64,000 bases of DNA from assembly GCA_030562195.1 (NCBI GenBank), contig JAUJPP010000003.1, forward strand, positions 37,640,602 to 37,704,601, given 5' to 3'. This DNA comes from Nipponacmea schrenckii (lineage: Eukaryota > Mollusca > Gastropoda > Lottiidae). Under the pieces are notes generated by a model. That model was not told the origin of the DNA. It did no database searches and was given only the letters and a program-made list of their open reading frames with translations. Position numbers and translations under genes: made by a program. Shown here one piece after another: positions 12,944 to 27,900 of the stretch. Each line of letters opens with the position of its first letter. Position 1 is the stretch's first letter.

Positions 12944-15900
12944 ATGGTAAGTCTTCAAATCTTATTTTTATTTAGAATAAATGCGGTGAACGAAATTAGG
13001 ATCAAGTTACAACCTTAGTGTTGAATTTAGATCAAAAACACTTCGAGATGAAGTTTTCAATTTATACTGCAAAGGTTTCTGTACAAACAACTTATGATGC
13101 TTACAGATAGTTAGTTTAATGTTTTCAGGATTCAAATCCAAGACGAGTCACGATGTGTTCCTGAAATGTAACAGTTGTAGAGTTTTACACGTTACATGTC
13201 AATATATTTAAAATTAGATATTGTTGTGCACCTATGTCTTATACTGGTTTTGCTTAAAACACAATATCTCTTTTACAAATTTTAAAATACAAAATATCTT
13301 AATGTCAATTATAATTTAATTAATAGGCATATTCAAAGCATATTTAATTTAACAACCAATTATTTTTCTAATAAACATAATTATTCACTATCATCGGACA
13401 ACTTTCTTATCCGAGTACTAATTCTATTTACCTTATTTCATGCGACAAATATCCTTCGCGATACGTAGGCAAAACTAATCCAATTTGAAAGTATTACTGG
13501 TCATCTTTTTCGATTTTAATCAAACACAAAGAATTTTCTCAAGAATTTGATCAAATTGTAATTATTCTTATAGGATTATTTTCAGCACTGTTTGATATTG
13601 GGGATTTCGATTATTTCAATAACATCATTGTTGGTAACAGGTGAGTTCTGTAATCATTTGATTTTAGACGCATTAAACATGTTGGTAGATGTATCCACTA
13701 ATATTTTAGTTGTCATCCTATTTGATAATAAGGTGGTAAGCGAGTCGAAATGTATATAAGGGTGTATTAATGGTATTGTATTCGTAATTTAATAAATGAG
13801 ACAAATGTATGGGTAGATGCTTCTACAATATATGTATTCAATATTTTTCTCACAGTATTTATTGCTCTCAACGTGATGGTGTGAGATGATAATAATACTG
13901 AAACGTTGAGAGCAATAAATATTCTAGAAGTATTCTGATGATGATAACCATAATGAAACGTTGAGGGCAATAAATATTCTAGAAGTATTCCGATGATGAT
14001 AACCATACTGAAACGTTGAGAGAAATACATATTCTAAGAATTCTGATGATGATAATCATACTGAAACGTTGAGAGCAATAAATGTTCTAGAAGTATTCTG
14101 ATGATCATAACCATACTGAAACGTTGAGAGTAATACATATTCTAGAAGTATTCCGATGACGATAATAATACTGAAACGTTGAGAGTAATAAGTATTATAA
14201 GTATTCTGATGATGATAACCATACTGAAACGTTGAGAGCAATAAATGTTCTAGAAGTATTCTGATGATGATAACCATACTGAAACGTTGAGAGTAATAAA
14301 TATTCTAGAAGTATTCTGATGATGATAATCCATATTCATTTCTGTTATCCAAATAGGGGATATTTATTGATGAGAGGCGGATAACATTATTTTTTATTAT
14401 TATTTCAGCTAATGATTATAAAGTTGTATGTTACCATACAAATTGGTCCAAATATCGGGCATCTCCAGCAACGTTTAACATACAGAATATAGACCCCTTC
14501 CTCTGTACACATCTTATTTATGCCTTTGCTATTTTTGACTCAAATGGTTATTTGGCACCGAACGAAGGCAGTACAGAATACGCAAGGTATGTAATGGATC
14601 ACTCATAAGTATATACATGTATCGAGATCCATTCTACCAGCTTCTTCTTGTACCATTGGCAGTTGGTTGACTGTTCCATCTGATTTTGCATCCGAAGGCT
14701 ATATGTCAAGAGGTATACATGAAACCCTACGAACCAAGACTGAAAACGCTTTTTGACCATGCCATGACTATTACAAAAACCTCTGTGAATAAATAGTAAA
14801 TCATCAAAACTATTTTTTATCTTCAAACAAACAAAATGTATGATTCTTAAAAAACCTTTCTTTCTCTTGAGACGATTCTTTGGATTTCCTTTTAATTTTA
14901 ATTGAACTGTTTTTAGATATCAAGAATTCAATGCTTTAAAGCAGCAGAATCCGAATTTAAAAACCTTGTTGGCAGTAGGAGGTTGGACATTTGGAAGTGT
15001 TGCTTTCTCTAATATGGCTTATAGTGCATCACACCGGACGACATTTGTAAACAGTGCAGTAACTTTGCTTAGAAATTATGGTTTTGATGGTTTAGACCTA
15101 GATTGGGAGTATCCAGCACAGAGAGGCGGACCCAGCTATGATAAGGACAACTTGGTAACATTATCAAAGGTATGTAATCGCTCTCATACAATTCACAATT
15201 GTATGGACAACATCTCCAAAAAGATTACATAAATTACTCATAACCTCAGGTTATCAAAACTTATGTAACACGGGAATCGGAAATGATGGTGATAAACAAA
15301 CCCCTCCTCTTCATCCTCTCAGTTTCTGTAACATATTGAAAATCTGGAGCCTGTTGGCTGATAGCAACAAAAAATGTTTTTTTAACTTATGTAACTTCAG
15401 GAATTACACGATGCTTTTGTACATGAGTCTATTGTATCTGGTGAAAACCGACTATTGTTATCAGCAGCAGTGCCTATTGGAAAGGCAAAAGTCGATCAAG
15501 GCTATAATGTTCCTGAATTAGACAAGTACGTTTAATTTTAACCTCATCTAAGCCTGTCACCATCATACTTAGTTTGATTTATTGCTATCTCATCTAGTGT
15601 GTAGAATATGGGAATTACCTAGTTTTAAATCATATAGTTTGTGAGTTAGAATTATCATTTAAAAACATGATTTTCTAAGCGAGTTACATATTGCTGTATT
15701 TTAGATATTTGGATTTTTACAACATCATGGCCTATGACTTCCATGGTGGTTGGGATGGTGTAACAGGTCATAACAGTCCACTGTATGCTAGTAGTCAAGA
15801 CTTTGGTGATGATCTCTTCCTCAATGTGGTATGGCTTTTATTTTTAAAATACTTGGTTTTGTATGTTCGGATACAAAATACTTCCTGGTGACCAAAAAAC

Positions 15901-17987
15901 AAACCTTTGCATATAGGAATCATGGAAACTTTTAATGTTGGGGTTGTGAATTGCTATTGTTTGAAAATGAAATAATCCATGTGTTGTGATGTTCTGTGAC
16001 ATAAAAATTTTACAAGATATCAATATCGATGTTCTTTCAATTTTTACCTTTCTCCTGTCAGTGATACAGGTGAGAGTGGATCGTATAGCACTGTATTCTA
16101 GTAGTTCGAATATTACGATTAGGACGTAAAATACCATTTTATTTTATAGAATTACTCTGTTAACTATTGGCGGACCTCTGGTGCCTCCAAAGAGAAAATT
16201 ATTGTAGGCTTGCCGGCGTATGGTAGAACTTTTACATTATCAGCTGCCAGTAACTATGGTGTTGGTGCACCTGCTAGTACAGGACCTGCTGGTCCTTATA
16301 CACGGGAAGCTGGATTTTTCTCTTATTATGAGGTAAGGTTTACACTGTTGTTTTATTATCCATAGTGAATAAGTCAATAAAGGACCCAACAAGGACAAGA
16401 AATTCATGTTTTGAATAATGCATCATAATATTATATACAAAGGATTATATAATATACACAGAAACATTATTTATGTATTTCATATTCCAGATTTGCAGTG
16501 AAATATCAATTAGTTCTGGTATAAGAGTAGTTGATGACTATATGAAAACACCATATTTTGTAAAAGATAATCTATGGATTGCTTATGATGACATACCAAC
16601 TTTTCAGTTAAAGGTACAAAACTTTAAGAACTTTCCTTTATAAAGGCAATTAGAGAGAGAAGATAATCGATCCAACTATATCGATTTAAGGTTACCTGTT
16701 TGCGCGAAAAGTCTACCTCAGATTGAAACTTTCTCGATTCATTATTTACTTTTCATGAATTATTTTTTATTCTGATAATGGGTTCGTATTTTTCAGGCTA
16801 ATTTTATTAAGAATAACCAGTTTGGTGGTATGATGGTTTGGTCTTTGGCCTTGGATGACTTTGAAAACGTTTGTGGAACCGGCGAATATCCCTTGATAAA
16901 AGCCGCATCCCAAACTCTGAACACACCATTTGGTGTAGGAACAACTGAATCCAACAACCAACCTGTTACCAACACCAACCAACCAACCACCTCTCTACCA
17001 TCAAGTACTAGTGTTCCTGGTATACTTACTACTGCCAATTCAAATGCAGATCCATCTGAAGGTATAGAGTTGGTATTGAGTTTTATTTTGCTTTCAGCAT
17101 CTAGATTGGTCATGCTGAATTTACCTTTTCTTTTATCGTATAAATAAGGCATAAATCCGATAAGGATTGTTCGCCTTCCTTCAAGTAGGACTAGGACTAA
17201 ATAAAAATATAACACATAAAAGTCAAAAGGGCTAACTGCGTCTTATCATGAATATACAATTTTCCCAAGAATGGTCAAAATGAGTATATTCATCAGTGAA
17301 CTAACCTGGTAACATAAAGTAACAGACTCCCTTAAAATTTGGAAAACACACAAAACTAAATCATTTTTGAAAAGCGCTTAATCAGTTTATTAAGCGTTTT
17401 TCAATAATCTAATGCATCTTTATGGATAATTACTTAGTTTTTTTGATATCTAGTTATTTTTTATGTTATTTATGGCAGCAGGTATATTTACTGATGAATA
17501 AAGCTCATATTGGCCAAAGTTTAAAATGTTCAAATTTCATGTTCATTCTTAGACCTATTATCCCTTGTTGTATCCAAACTGTATTGCTTTTTGCTTACGA
17601 ATAAACTTAGAGATGCTATGTTTTCCTGTTAATCAGACTGTTTTTTCACATACAAGTACATGAGATAAGAAGACACCAGTGCAATATTTGGTTTAGGTTC
17701 TCGAGAAGCAATTTTCGTTCAAGAACCAATAGCCTTCAGGCATATATAATCTACATTCCGATTTCAACAACTTCATCAAAGAAAGTCCTGATATTATCAT
17801 TAATAAATTATCTATTTCAGCATTCAGCTGTATTGGCAAGACCGATGGTAGTTATAGAGATCCGTATGATTGTTCAGTATTCTATACTTGTAGTAACGGA
17901 ATTGACCATAAACAGACCTGTGCCCATGGCTTAATGTTTGATACGAAATCTGCCATTTGCAACTGGGCAGATCAAGTCGAGTGTTAG
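12944..17987 (+). CDS. Secreted GH18 chitinase with C-terminal CBM14 domain
   Basis: Ten exons in phase: 12944-12946 (ATG only), 13586-13640, 14409-14586, 14917-15169, 15401-15525, 15705-15828, 16150-16332, 16491-16613, 16797-17061, 17821-17987 (TAG). Product 491 aa, close to animal acidic chitinases. Residues 1-20 form a hydrophobic signal peptide, split after the start codon by the first intron. The GH18 barrel starts NDYKVVCYHTNWS. It has the catalytic motif DGLDLDWEYP, with proton donor Glu at about residue 143, then MAYDFHGGWDG, GLPAYGRTF and GGMMVWSLALDDF. A Thr/Asn/Pro linker joins a CBM14 chitin-binding module with all six cysteines. The product should be an active secreted enzyme cleaving beta-1,4 chitin, for digestion, defence or cuticle/shell remodelling; which one is not visible. 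It is convergent with ACSL-A. Confidence 0.95.
13864..14335 (+). repeat. Tandem repeat in chitinase intron 2
   Basis: About eight copies of a 57-61-bp unit containing GAAACGTTGAGAGCAATAAA, then TTCTAGAAGTATTCTGATGA. The unit has no neighbouring exon sequence. GAAACGTTG followed by AATAAAT also occurs in the hairpin at 18153-18333. Confidence 0.85.
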
Positions 17988-18152
17988 AAACTTCAATTTC
18001 ACGTACATATTATGATTTATTATAATAGCAAATGTTTTTATAATTATAATTAATTGTTATATTATATTGTTAAATCCTAAATTGTTGAATAATACGAATA
18101 TTCTATCGAGATATAAATTAATCCTTGTAAGACATTTAGAAGTATAACTGCA

Positions 18153-18333
18153 CATTAAGAGAGAACAATTGTTATGGATATAGACTTCTATTTATTAACA
18201 ACAGCACAACGTTTCATTACACATACAGGTAACGTTTTCATCACTTGAAAACGTTACCTGTATGTGTAATGAAACGTTGTGCTGTTGTTAATAAATAGAA
18301 GTCTATATCCATAACAATTGTTCTCTCTTAATG
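18153..18333. repeat. Perfect 88-bp inverted repeat (hairpin) 3' of chitinase
   Basis: Arms 18153-18240 and 18246-18333 are exact reverse complements over 88 bases, separated by the 5-base loop TCACT. The hairpin starts 166 bases after the chitinase stop, probably in its 3' UTR. Arm 2 has AATAAA at 18290-18295 and arm 1 gives the same signal on the minus strand, facing ACSL-A. GAGATATAAATT occurs just left (about 18109-18120) and at the right end (18333-18344). It could be a foldback element, an hpRNA source or a library/assembly palindrome. Confidence 0.9.
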
Positions 18334-18986
18334 AGATATAAATTGTTATTTCATATATGTATTTTGTATTATGTTCTAGGTATTGAAGTTTTTTGTGACC
18401 CACAGTGATTAAAATAATTAAAATAAAACGCAGAAATAACAAAACACATTGAAACGCTCTTTTAAGGCAGACTATATAGTAACTATACTCAGATGGGGGA
18501 TAAATCAAAGTAAACTATGCAACAACTGGAATGAACCCTGTTAAATCCAATTAAGATGCTGAATGCCAACAAACATTATTTTAAGTCAAAATCTTTGCAT
18601 TACTTCACATCAAGGTAAAAAGAAACTTATCATTTATTGATTAAAATATATTTATACAAAAATATAAAATAAATAAAACAAAACATTCCCAAAGAACAAT
18701 TATGATTATGATAAGAAGTTTGATGACAATGGTAAATTGGTTCTGAAGAGACATTTTTTTTTCAAAGTCTCTTGATTTTATGATTCTTTAAAGAAAACTG
18801 TCAAATGACAATTGAAATTACATTGGTAATGCTAAAATTCGTGCTACATAAATGCATGATCTTCAAAAAGCTACGAATATATGATGTGCATAACGTGATA
18901 GAGGCACAGATATGGGATATCGAAAAATTGATCAAAAACTAGCAACTGTAATTGCTTATCGCTCGGGACGTTAATTAATATTCTCT

Positions 18987-21900
18987 TTACTGTTGGTGTT
19001 TCTTATACAAAGCTTCAATGTCCGCTTTAAATTTCTGTCGTAATTTGGGTCGAACATTTTTGAACGTGGGCGTTAACAATCCATTTTCTACACTGAATGG
19101 TTCCGTGTGTATGAAAATATCTTTAACCTAAAACATAAACATGGGATTATCTATTATATTACCAACAAGCAGATGTAATGATACACATATTTTGTCTTAC
19201 ATACCTGTCGACAATAAAATGCTGAAAATGGACGGCTAACTTTTATCTCTCATCCGTTCTCATAAACGTAGCACGCTATATCAGTAGGCTATGTATTACA
19301 TATCATAGCTGATCGTATCTTTAGGTCATGTGTTAACAAAACTATCTTACTGGACAGAGAAAGGTAGCACTAAGACCTACCTGTTCAAATCCTTTCAGTC
19401 CACTCTGTTTTCCAATATTTAATATATCTTTTAAGACTAGATCTTTTGTTTTCTACAAAAAAAGGAAACAAAGTTCTTTATGTTACCCTGAATTATGATC
19501 GACATCATCAGATTGAACCAGTGTTTGTAGGTTCCACTTAAGATTCGCGAGGTAGCTTGCATATTTTGAAACAAGAATCACTTGTTAGTTACAATCAAGA
19601 TACAAAATCAAGTAGCAGTTGAACCAGTTTGAATCAAGAATCATTCGGAAGTTTGAATCAAGAACCATTTGGTAGTTTGAACCAATAATTTGAACTTGAA
19701 TCAAGAATCATTTGGAAGTTTGAATCAAGAACCATTTAGAACCAAGAATTTGAACTTGAATCAAGAATCATTTGGAAGTTTGAATCAAGAACCATTTGGT
19801 AGTTTGAACCAATAATTTGAACTTGAATCAAGAATCATTTGGAAGTTTGAATCAAGAACCATTTAGAACCAAGAATTTGAACTTGAATCAAGAATCATTT
19901 GGAAGTTTGAATCAAGAACCATTTGGTAGTTTGAACCAATAATTTGAACTTGAATCAAGAATCATTTGGAAGTTTGAATCAAGAACCATTTAGAACCAAG
20001 AATTTAAACTTGAATCAAGAATCATTTGGAAGTTTGAATCAAGAACCATTTGGTAGTTTGAACCAAGAATTTGAACTTATATCAAGAATCATTTGCAAGT
20101 TTGAATCAAGAACCATTTGGTAGTTTGAATCAAGAATCATTTGGTAGTTTGAATCAAGAACCATTTGGTTGTTTGCATCAAGAACCATTTGGTAGTTTGA
20201 ATCAAGAATCATTTGGTAGTTTGAATCAAGAATCATTTGGTAGTTTGAATCAAGAATCATTTGGTAGTTTGAATCAAGAATCATTTGGTAGTTTGAATCA
20301 AGAATCATTTGGAAGTTTGAATCAAGACCCATTTGGTAGTTTGAATCAAGAATCATTTGGAAGTTTGAATCAAGAACCATTTGGTAGTTTGAATCAAGAA
20401 TCATTTGGATGTTTGAATCAAGAATCATTTGGAAGTTTGAATCAAGAACCATTTGGTAGTTTGAATCAAGAATCATTTGGAAGTTTGAATCAAGAACCAT
20501 TTGGTAGTTTGAATCAAGAATCATTTGGAAGTTTGAATCAAGAATCATTTGGTAGTTTGAATCAAGAATCAATTGGAAGTTTGAATCAATACCCATTTGG
20601 TAGTTTGAATCAAGAATCATTTGGAAGTTTGAATCAAGAATCATTTGGTAGTTTGAATCAAGAATCATTTGGTAGTTTGAATCAAGAATCATTTGGAAGT
20701 TTGAATCAAGAGCCATTTGGTAGTTTGAACCAAGAATTTGAACTTATATCAAGAATCATTTGGAAGTTTGAATCAAGAACCATTTGGTAGTTTGAATCAA
20801 GAATCATTTGGTAGTTTGAATCAAGAACCATTTGGTAGTTTGAATCAAGAATCATTTGGAAGTTTGAATCAAGAATCATTTGGTAGTTTGAATCAAGAAT
20901 CATTTGGTAGTTTGAATCAAGAATCATTTGGAAGTTTGAATCAAGACCCATTTGGTAGTTTGAATCAAGAATCATTTGAAAGTTTGAATCAAGAACCATT
21001 TGGTAGTTTGAATCAAGAATCATTTGGATGTTTGAATCAAGAATCATTTGGATGTTTGAATCAAGAATCATTTGGAAGTTTGAATCAAGAACCATTTGGT
21101 AGTTTGAATCAAGAATCATTTGGAAGTTTGAATCAAGAACCATTTGGTAGTTTGAATCAAGAATCATTTGGAAGTTTGAATCAAGAATCATTTGGTAGTT
21201 TGAATCAAGAATCAATTGGAAGTTTGAATATATACCCATTTGGTAGTTTGAATCAAGAATCATTTGGAAGTTTGAATCAAGAATCATTTGGTAGTTTGAA
21301 TCAAGAATCATTTGGAAGTTTGAATCAAGACCCATTTGGTAGTTTGAATCAAGAATCATTTGGAAGTTTGAATCAAGAATCATTTGGTAGTTTGAATCAA
21401 GAATCATTTGGAAGTTTGAATCAAGAATCATTTGGTAGTTTGAACCTCTTATCATGTGGTAGTATGTTTAGCTACAGTTGGGTACCTGGTGTTTACAGTG
21501 ATTTGATATTGGTAGCCAAGATAGCTCATAATAATATTTATTTCTGGAAATGGAAGATAAAAAGTTACCTGCGATTTGCATAATTCCTGGATATCAGTAG
21601 GTAAATTATACTGTGGTATTTTACTTTCCATTACTTCCATATCTAACGTAACTACTGCCATACAATAAGCCTAATGAATATGCAAACATGCAATTTGAAA
21701 AGACGACACCTTAATCTATTAAGACTATATTATTATTGTCAATAAACTTAACTGATTTAAAACAACATTCCTGAATCAAGAGTCAATAAATTTCTCGTAT
21801 TTCCTAACTGGATATAGTACACCAGAAAATGAATAATATCCTATAGAAATAGATTGTTCTACTTTACATTAAGACCTCAGATATCTACGATTGCCTGTAA

Positions 21901-24900
21901 TGTGATCTTCCCAACGCTACGAATAAACCAATTTGCGTATAAATTAATCATTTACTTACCTGTAAACTGTTACCATCGACAAAGATCTGTGCTACGTACT
22001 GACTTCTAGCATAGGCATTCTCAATCTTTTCAGGAGCTACATATTCTCCCTAAAATATATTGTATCTAATATCTACACATTAAGTTCATTGAAAATGAAA
22101 TAAATTATAGTTCGTGTTTCGATATCATTAATCGTACTGCTGTCGGTCCATGGAAAACCTTGTTCAGGATATCACTTATTTGACTCGAAATTATTTTATT
22201 CTAAAGACAGTGTTACATAAACTGGTTAAATCTCTTAAATCCCTTTTTAATAATTTACCTGTGCAAGTTTGAAAATATGTTTCTTTCTGTCTATTATTTT
22301 TAGTTGACCATTCTGAAAATCGTAAAGAAAATATTAATACACCATATTATCCATTGGTGTAAATGTCTACCAGTACAATTGAGGTGTTCGGTGATCTAAT
22401 GTAAGGGTCGAGAAAAGTCAATGAACAAGGAAACGACCAGATTATTTACATATCGACCTACTTATATCAAAAACAGAACGAAACTGAGTTAAAAAGTCCA
22501 TAGGTAGAATCTTAACTAATGCTATATCAAACTCTGACCATTGAACACCAAATCCCAATTTAAAAGAAAGGAGGGAGTTATAATACTAACCGGTAACCAC
22601 ATACCAATATCACCGGTATGTAACCACCCCGTAGGCTCTAAGACTTCAGCTGTCTTTTCAGGATTTTTATAATACCCTTGGAATACATTTAATCCTTTTA
22701 CACAAATCTGAAATATACAATATCATTAGGGAACGATACAATGTATGCTGTCTTTCTTATCTTTATTCACATTTCTAGTATATCTTTAATATAATCAATA
22801 TTAATAGATCATCCAGACCCATATCTGGGATAATTGTAATATTTTTGCGGTTGATTTGTGCCTTGAATATATGACAATAGTTTTTAAAAGTACTAGAAAT
22901 GCACGAAAATCATACAACTCATTCGACAGCGGGAAGATTATTTTCATGTATATATAATATGTCTAAAATATCGCAATGTCTCAGTAAATTAAACTTTCAA
23001 CAATGTATAATTCAAAACACATTCTGGACTTGAATCCCCCGATTTTGATGCTTGGCTGTGATCACTATGACTGATCAAATGTTTAGCTAAAAAAACAATC
23101 TGAGACTGCGATATGTTTGATCAAACGATTTTCAAACATGTTCTATTATGGTATGGTTGGAATTATCGATGTTTTTTTTCAGGAACATCATTTTATCTGA
23201 TATTCTTATACTCAGTCTGATAAGGGTTTGATAAAAGACAGTACCAAGATGGCTATGACATTAGACCGTAGCTAGCCTACATTTGCGTAGCGAAGAAATA
23301 GATTGACTCCCTGAAAAAGTATGACAATTAACCAATTTTATAACTCAGACACCAATGACCCTCGTAATATATTACTTGTCCCTCCAAACAAGTCTGCTAT
23401 TACTTACCTCCCCTTGGTCATGGGCTGCAAAATACCCCATCTCTGGTACATCTTTTAATTTAATAGAGTTACAAAGAGTTGGAGCTCCAACTTGACCTAT
23501 GTAGAAACAGAAAACAATTAATTATTATTATTTAGTAAATTCTATGAAACCCATTTACTAACCCTAACCCTAACCCTACCTAACCCTAACCCTACCACCC
23601 GCCCTCAAAAAGGAAAAAAATATCAATTCACCTGGAGTTAGGTCCCCTGGTAAGGTACAAGTTACAGATGCCGTTGCCTCAGTTTGACCATATGCTTCTA
23701 ATACCTATAAAATAACCATTGGTGATAGATAATATTAAAGATATCCTGGAAACTTAAGACAAAACACAGTGGAAAATAGTTTTAAACATTTTCTGTTTAC
23801 CTGCTTTAAATGGTTTGGGGCACTTGTATTATCGAGACGAAATTAAGCGTTGACGAGTCGTGTTATTTAACATTTCCTACTCACATCTTGTACATTTTTA
23901 TATTTGGGCAAGACGTAACCTACTTTCATTGAAAGTGGTGGTCCTTTGAAGGCATTATATTAATAATCATTTACAAATATAGCATGATAATTTCATTGAT
24001 CAAGGAGCTGTACACAACTCCTATCTTTACTTTCGTCGAAACGAGTCGAGCTTTATGTATGCCCCTGTGATGAAGAGCACATGGGAAAATTTCACATTGG
24101 ATCATGGTGAAGATTATCTAGTCAAAATAAACCTTCTAGTACAAATTGTGAAGTGAATTCCAATAAGAGACTTACCATACACCCAAATACTGCTCTAGTA
24201 AATGACATTACGTGATCTGATAACGGTGCTGATGCAGTAACAAGTATTTTTATATTTCCACCTGTTAATTTTCTTATTTTATTAAAAACCAAATAATCCC
24301 ATATACTATTAGATCTTACAACACCCCTGAAATAATTCATAGTAAAATAATAAAAAAATGATTTGAAATAACCTTAAATAACGTTCTTCCACTAAAACAG
24401 ATGAATTGAATGAGTTCTTCAGTAAGAACCTGATAATACATCAATAATTCATACCAAAGTGAGATTCTAGCATCGTCCATAATTAGATGCAAAAGGATAC
24501 CAAAACTTAATTAATTAATTAATGTTTCCGAGCAAATATTGGTAATAAGTTTATATGCAAGATATATTTAAGGTCAAGAAACTCTCGCCAATGCCGTACG
24601 CCTCTGATAGATTATAAATTGAATATCAATATAAGTGGAAAAATAAATACATGTACCTTCGAACCTCTGCTGTCTTTCTATTTAAAGCTAAACTCAATAA
24701 AATACTTTTAAAGGAATATCCTTGACAATTAGCATTTATTTTATCATAGAATCTATTTAATAATCTTGGCACTGTAGGAAATATTGTAGGCTGTAATTCT
24801 TTAATGTCATCGAACAACTGTTTTATATCGCCTCCATAGAATCCCACGTGATAACCATGCATAAATGCGTTGATCTGAAAAATTTAAATAGGGCCTAATT

Positions 24901-27900
24901 ATATTAGTCATCCAATTAATGTACAAACATTAAGTGAAATATGTTACTCTTATATGTTTAGTAATACATCTGATATGTTAGCTATTTTAAGAAACAACGC
25001 AAGTGGAATGTGTCATTGAGGTAAATTTCACAAAATATGGTAATCTTGAGGTTCCACTACACCTGAGATGATCGAAAATGAAAACATTGAAGCGAATTTT
25101 CTATTTAAAAAACCTTACCTGCATTGCTCTTTCAAACATATGTGATAATGGTAAATATGAAATATGGCAATCATTCGTTCCAAAGGTATAATTCGTCTGA
25201 AATAAACATAGATTAATATGTAAAAGTACAGTTGCAACAGTTTATGTTTTAAACCGGAAGTGAATCAACTAGAATTGTTCTATTTGGTCTGATCACTTCA
25301 ACAAAGTTTTTTCTACTGGCATACACGTTCCCTTCACATAAAAATTATTTGGCTCCACGAAATATATAATTGTGGCAATACCTACCATAGCTATTGAAAA
25401 TATACCACTTATATGTGAAATCAGGTTTCTATGTGTTAACATCACTCCTTTAGGATCTCCTGGAAACAAATAATGAAAATGAAACCGAGAACCAGGCCCA
25501 TAACTACAGAATAAACAACTGAAAACCAACTTATTTCATTACTTGAACTAAGACCATAACCCACTGCCCCTTCCGGATATACCAGCTGCCACGCCAAACA
25601 ATCAAGTATGATAACGGACCTGACTAGAATCACTATGTCATAAACAACAAGTTCACGATCTAGTTCAATCTTATCTACTCATATCCCTTTCGGGTTATTC
25701 AAAGGATATTTCATTTAATCTAGGTAAGAATAACACTATTCTAAATGTTATAAGTTTCTTGTCTTGATATACAATCACATAACACAATCCTTACCTGTCG
25801 TACCACTAGTAAATGATATAGTTGTAAGATCATCAGGTGAAGGGGGCTGAAAAAAAATAATTAAAAATTACCGTTACCATGCACCATAATCACTTTTACA
25901 TATTTATATCTACTTGAGTAGAATAAGATGATAATTATACAAACAAAAATAATGAATAGCAAAAACAAATAGAAAATATGAAAGATAATAAATGAAAAAA
26001 AAAATTAAACATGTCCCAAACAAACCACCGTAGTATCCGTATAACTACGATGGTAACTAAGGATGCTTTAAAGAAACAGAAAATTTGCGCAAAAGTAATT
26101 AACTCAACACCAGAGAAAACAGTAAAGAGCATATAATAAACTTACAACAGGATCTTTTAAATCTTTTGAACCAAGAAGCTGAAATACAAAATATCACGCG
26201 TTATTCATCATCCTTAAAAAGACATAGTGAAAATTAGGAGTTTGAAGCAACAAGATAGTCTATAAGCTTCAGTTTGCGCATCTTCATTTATTTTGTCATT
26301 TGGATTTTTAGAATTTTTTGGCGATCAACACCCACATTCGTTGATTGATATCAAAATAACTGAACGAGTTTCATTTCTGAATCATTACAATTCCATAATT
26401 TTTTGTCAAGCATTATAACTCAAACTTGCTAATAATTTGTACTGAAAAGCCTAAACATGTCAGATATAGAATGAATATAAATGAAATTTTGATCACATGA
26501 CCAAAATGTGTAACCAAACCATCTGAATCTGAAGGTGTTCAAACTCACTATCTGAACTTTTATTGCCTATGGTCTATATTTTGTTACTCATAACTTCATT
26601 CAAAGCATCAAAGCAAAAATATACACTATTTAAAGTACCCCAATGTGATGTTCCTTGGCACTCTACATAACATATCCAATCTTGAAGAATTCTAACCTCA
26701 ACATCCTGATACGTATAGAGACCAATATCTCGACTTTTAGCTAAATCTAAATTATTATTTGATATCTCCTCCATTAATATTATACGTTTTAAACTGGGTA
26801 GTTGATCAATTTGATCTAACAATGACTGGACTTTCTTAGCTGTGTCACAAATAACTGTCTCCATTTCAGCTAAAATGACAATATAATCACATAAAACATC
26901 TACATCTACAATCTTGCATACAAAAATACACATTGGAATGTTTTATTTTTTCAATCTTTCAGCAATTTTGATTTGTGATAAGTTTCAATATATTTTTAGA
27001 TATTCGTGGCAATGATATTTCAGAAAAAAATGTATCTTAATCAGTATAAATTAAATTCTATTTCTAAGCGCGGACGTCAGAGTGATCATTTTATTTTAAC
27101 GGAATTTGATATTACATTTTAAAGAACGAAAAACAAACTTACTTAGATTAATGATATATTTGCAAGCATCAGGCCCCAGAGTGTCATATAATGCTACTAT
27201 CACCATACTATACATATTGCACGCTTGTTCAGATGTCACCCACTACAGGAAGGACAAAAACTGATTTTTAATAATGTTGATCAATTATCTCTTCCTTACG
27301 GTGGTACATATACGACATCATTCGTTTAATTTTGGATTAAAAAATACAAGTTTTAAAATTATATCCTTTTTTTTTTCTTTATATTCTAGTTTCTTAATTC
27401 AAAATTAAAAAAAAAATTATCTCGTATACGGACCACCGTACTTCCTTTTGATAGTTTTATAACTTTCCCTATACTCCAAATTCAAAAGGAAATGACGCCT
27501 AAATAGTAGAAAAATATTAATGGTTAATATAATATCATTAGTTTTACTAGTTGTCTGTATTGGTTCTATTACTTATGTGTTTCTCACCATATTAAAAGCA
27601 GATTTTTTTTTACCTCGACTCTGTTGGCTGTATAAATTCCTACCAGCGTCTGCGTTCCAGGACTCAAACCTAATTTGATTAATCCAGATCCAAAAGCGTG
27701 GGCACGATCCTGTACCTAAATGTATGTACAGGTATTGATTACTAGTCTAGCCTTGATCTTTACACAATTGGGAGTGAGGGCAAGTAGATATAGTAGGTTG
27801 AGGTCCTTCCCTCAGGTTTTTAAAAGTCATATTCAATCACTCCCTAAAGTAATTGAGACGCCACTGTGTTTACAGTGTTCACCCGACAGACATGGCTGTC

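Noticed and set aside
20071..21583. Long open frames of 225-281 codons on both strands
   Set aside because: They are translations of a 24-bp intronic repeat; peptides are pure repeats on both strands and the region lies inside an ACSL-A intron.
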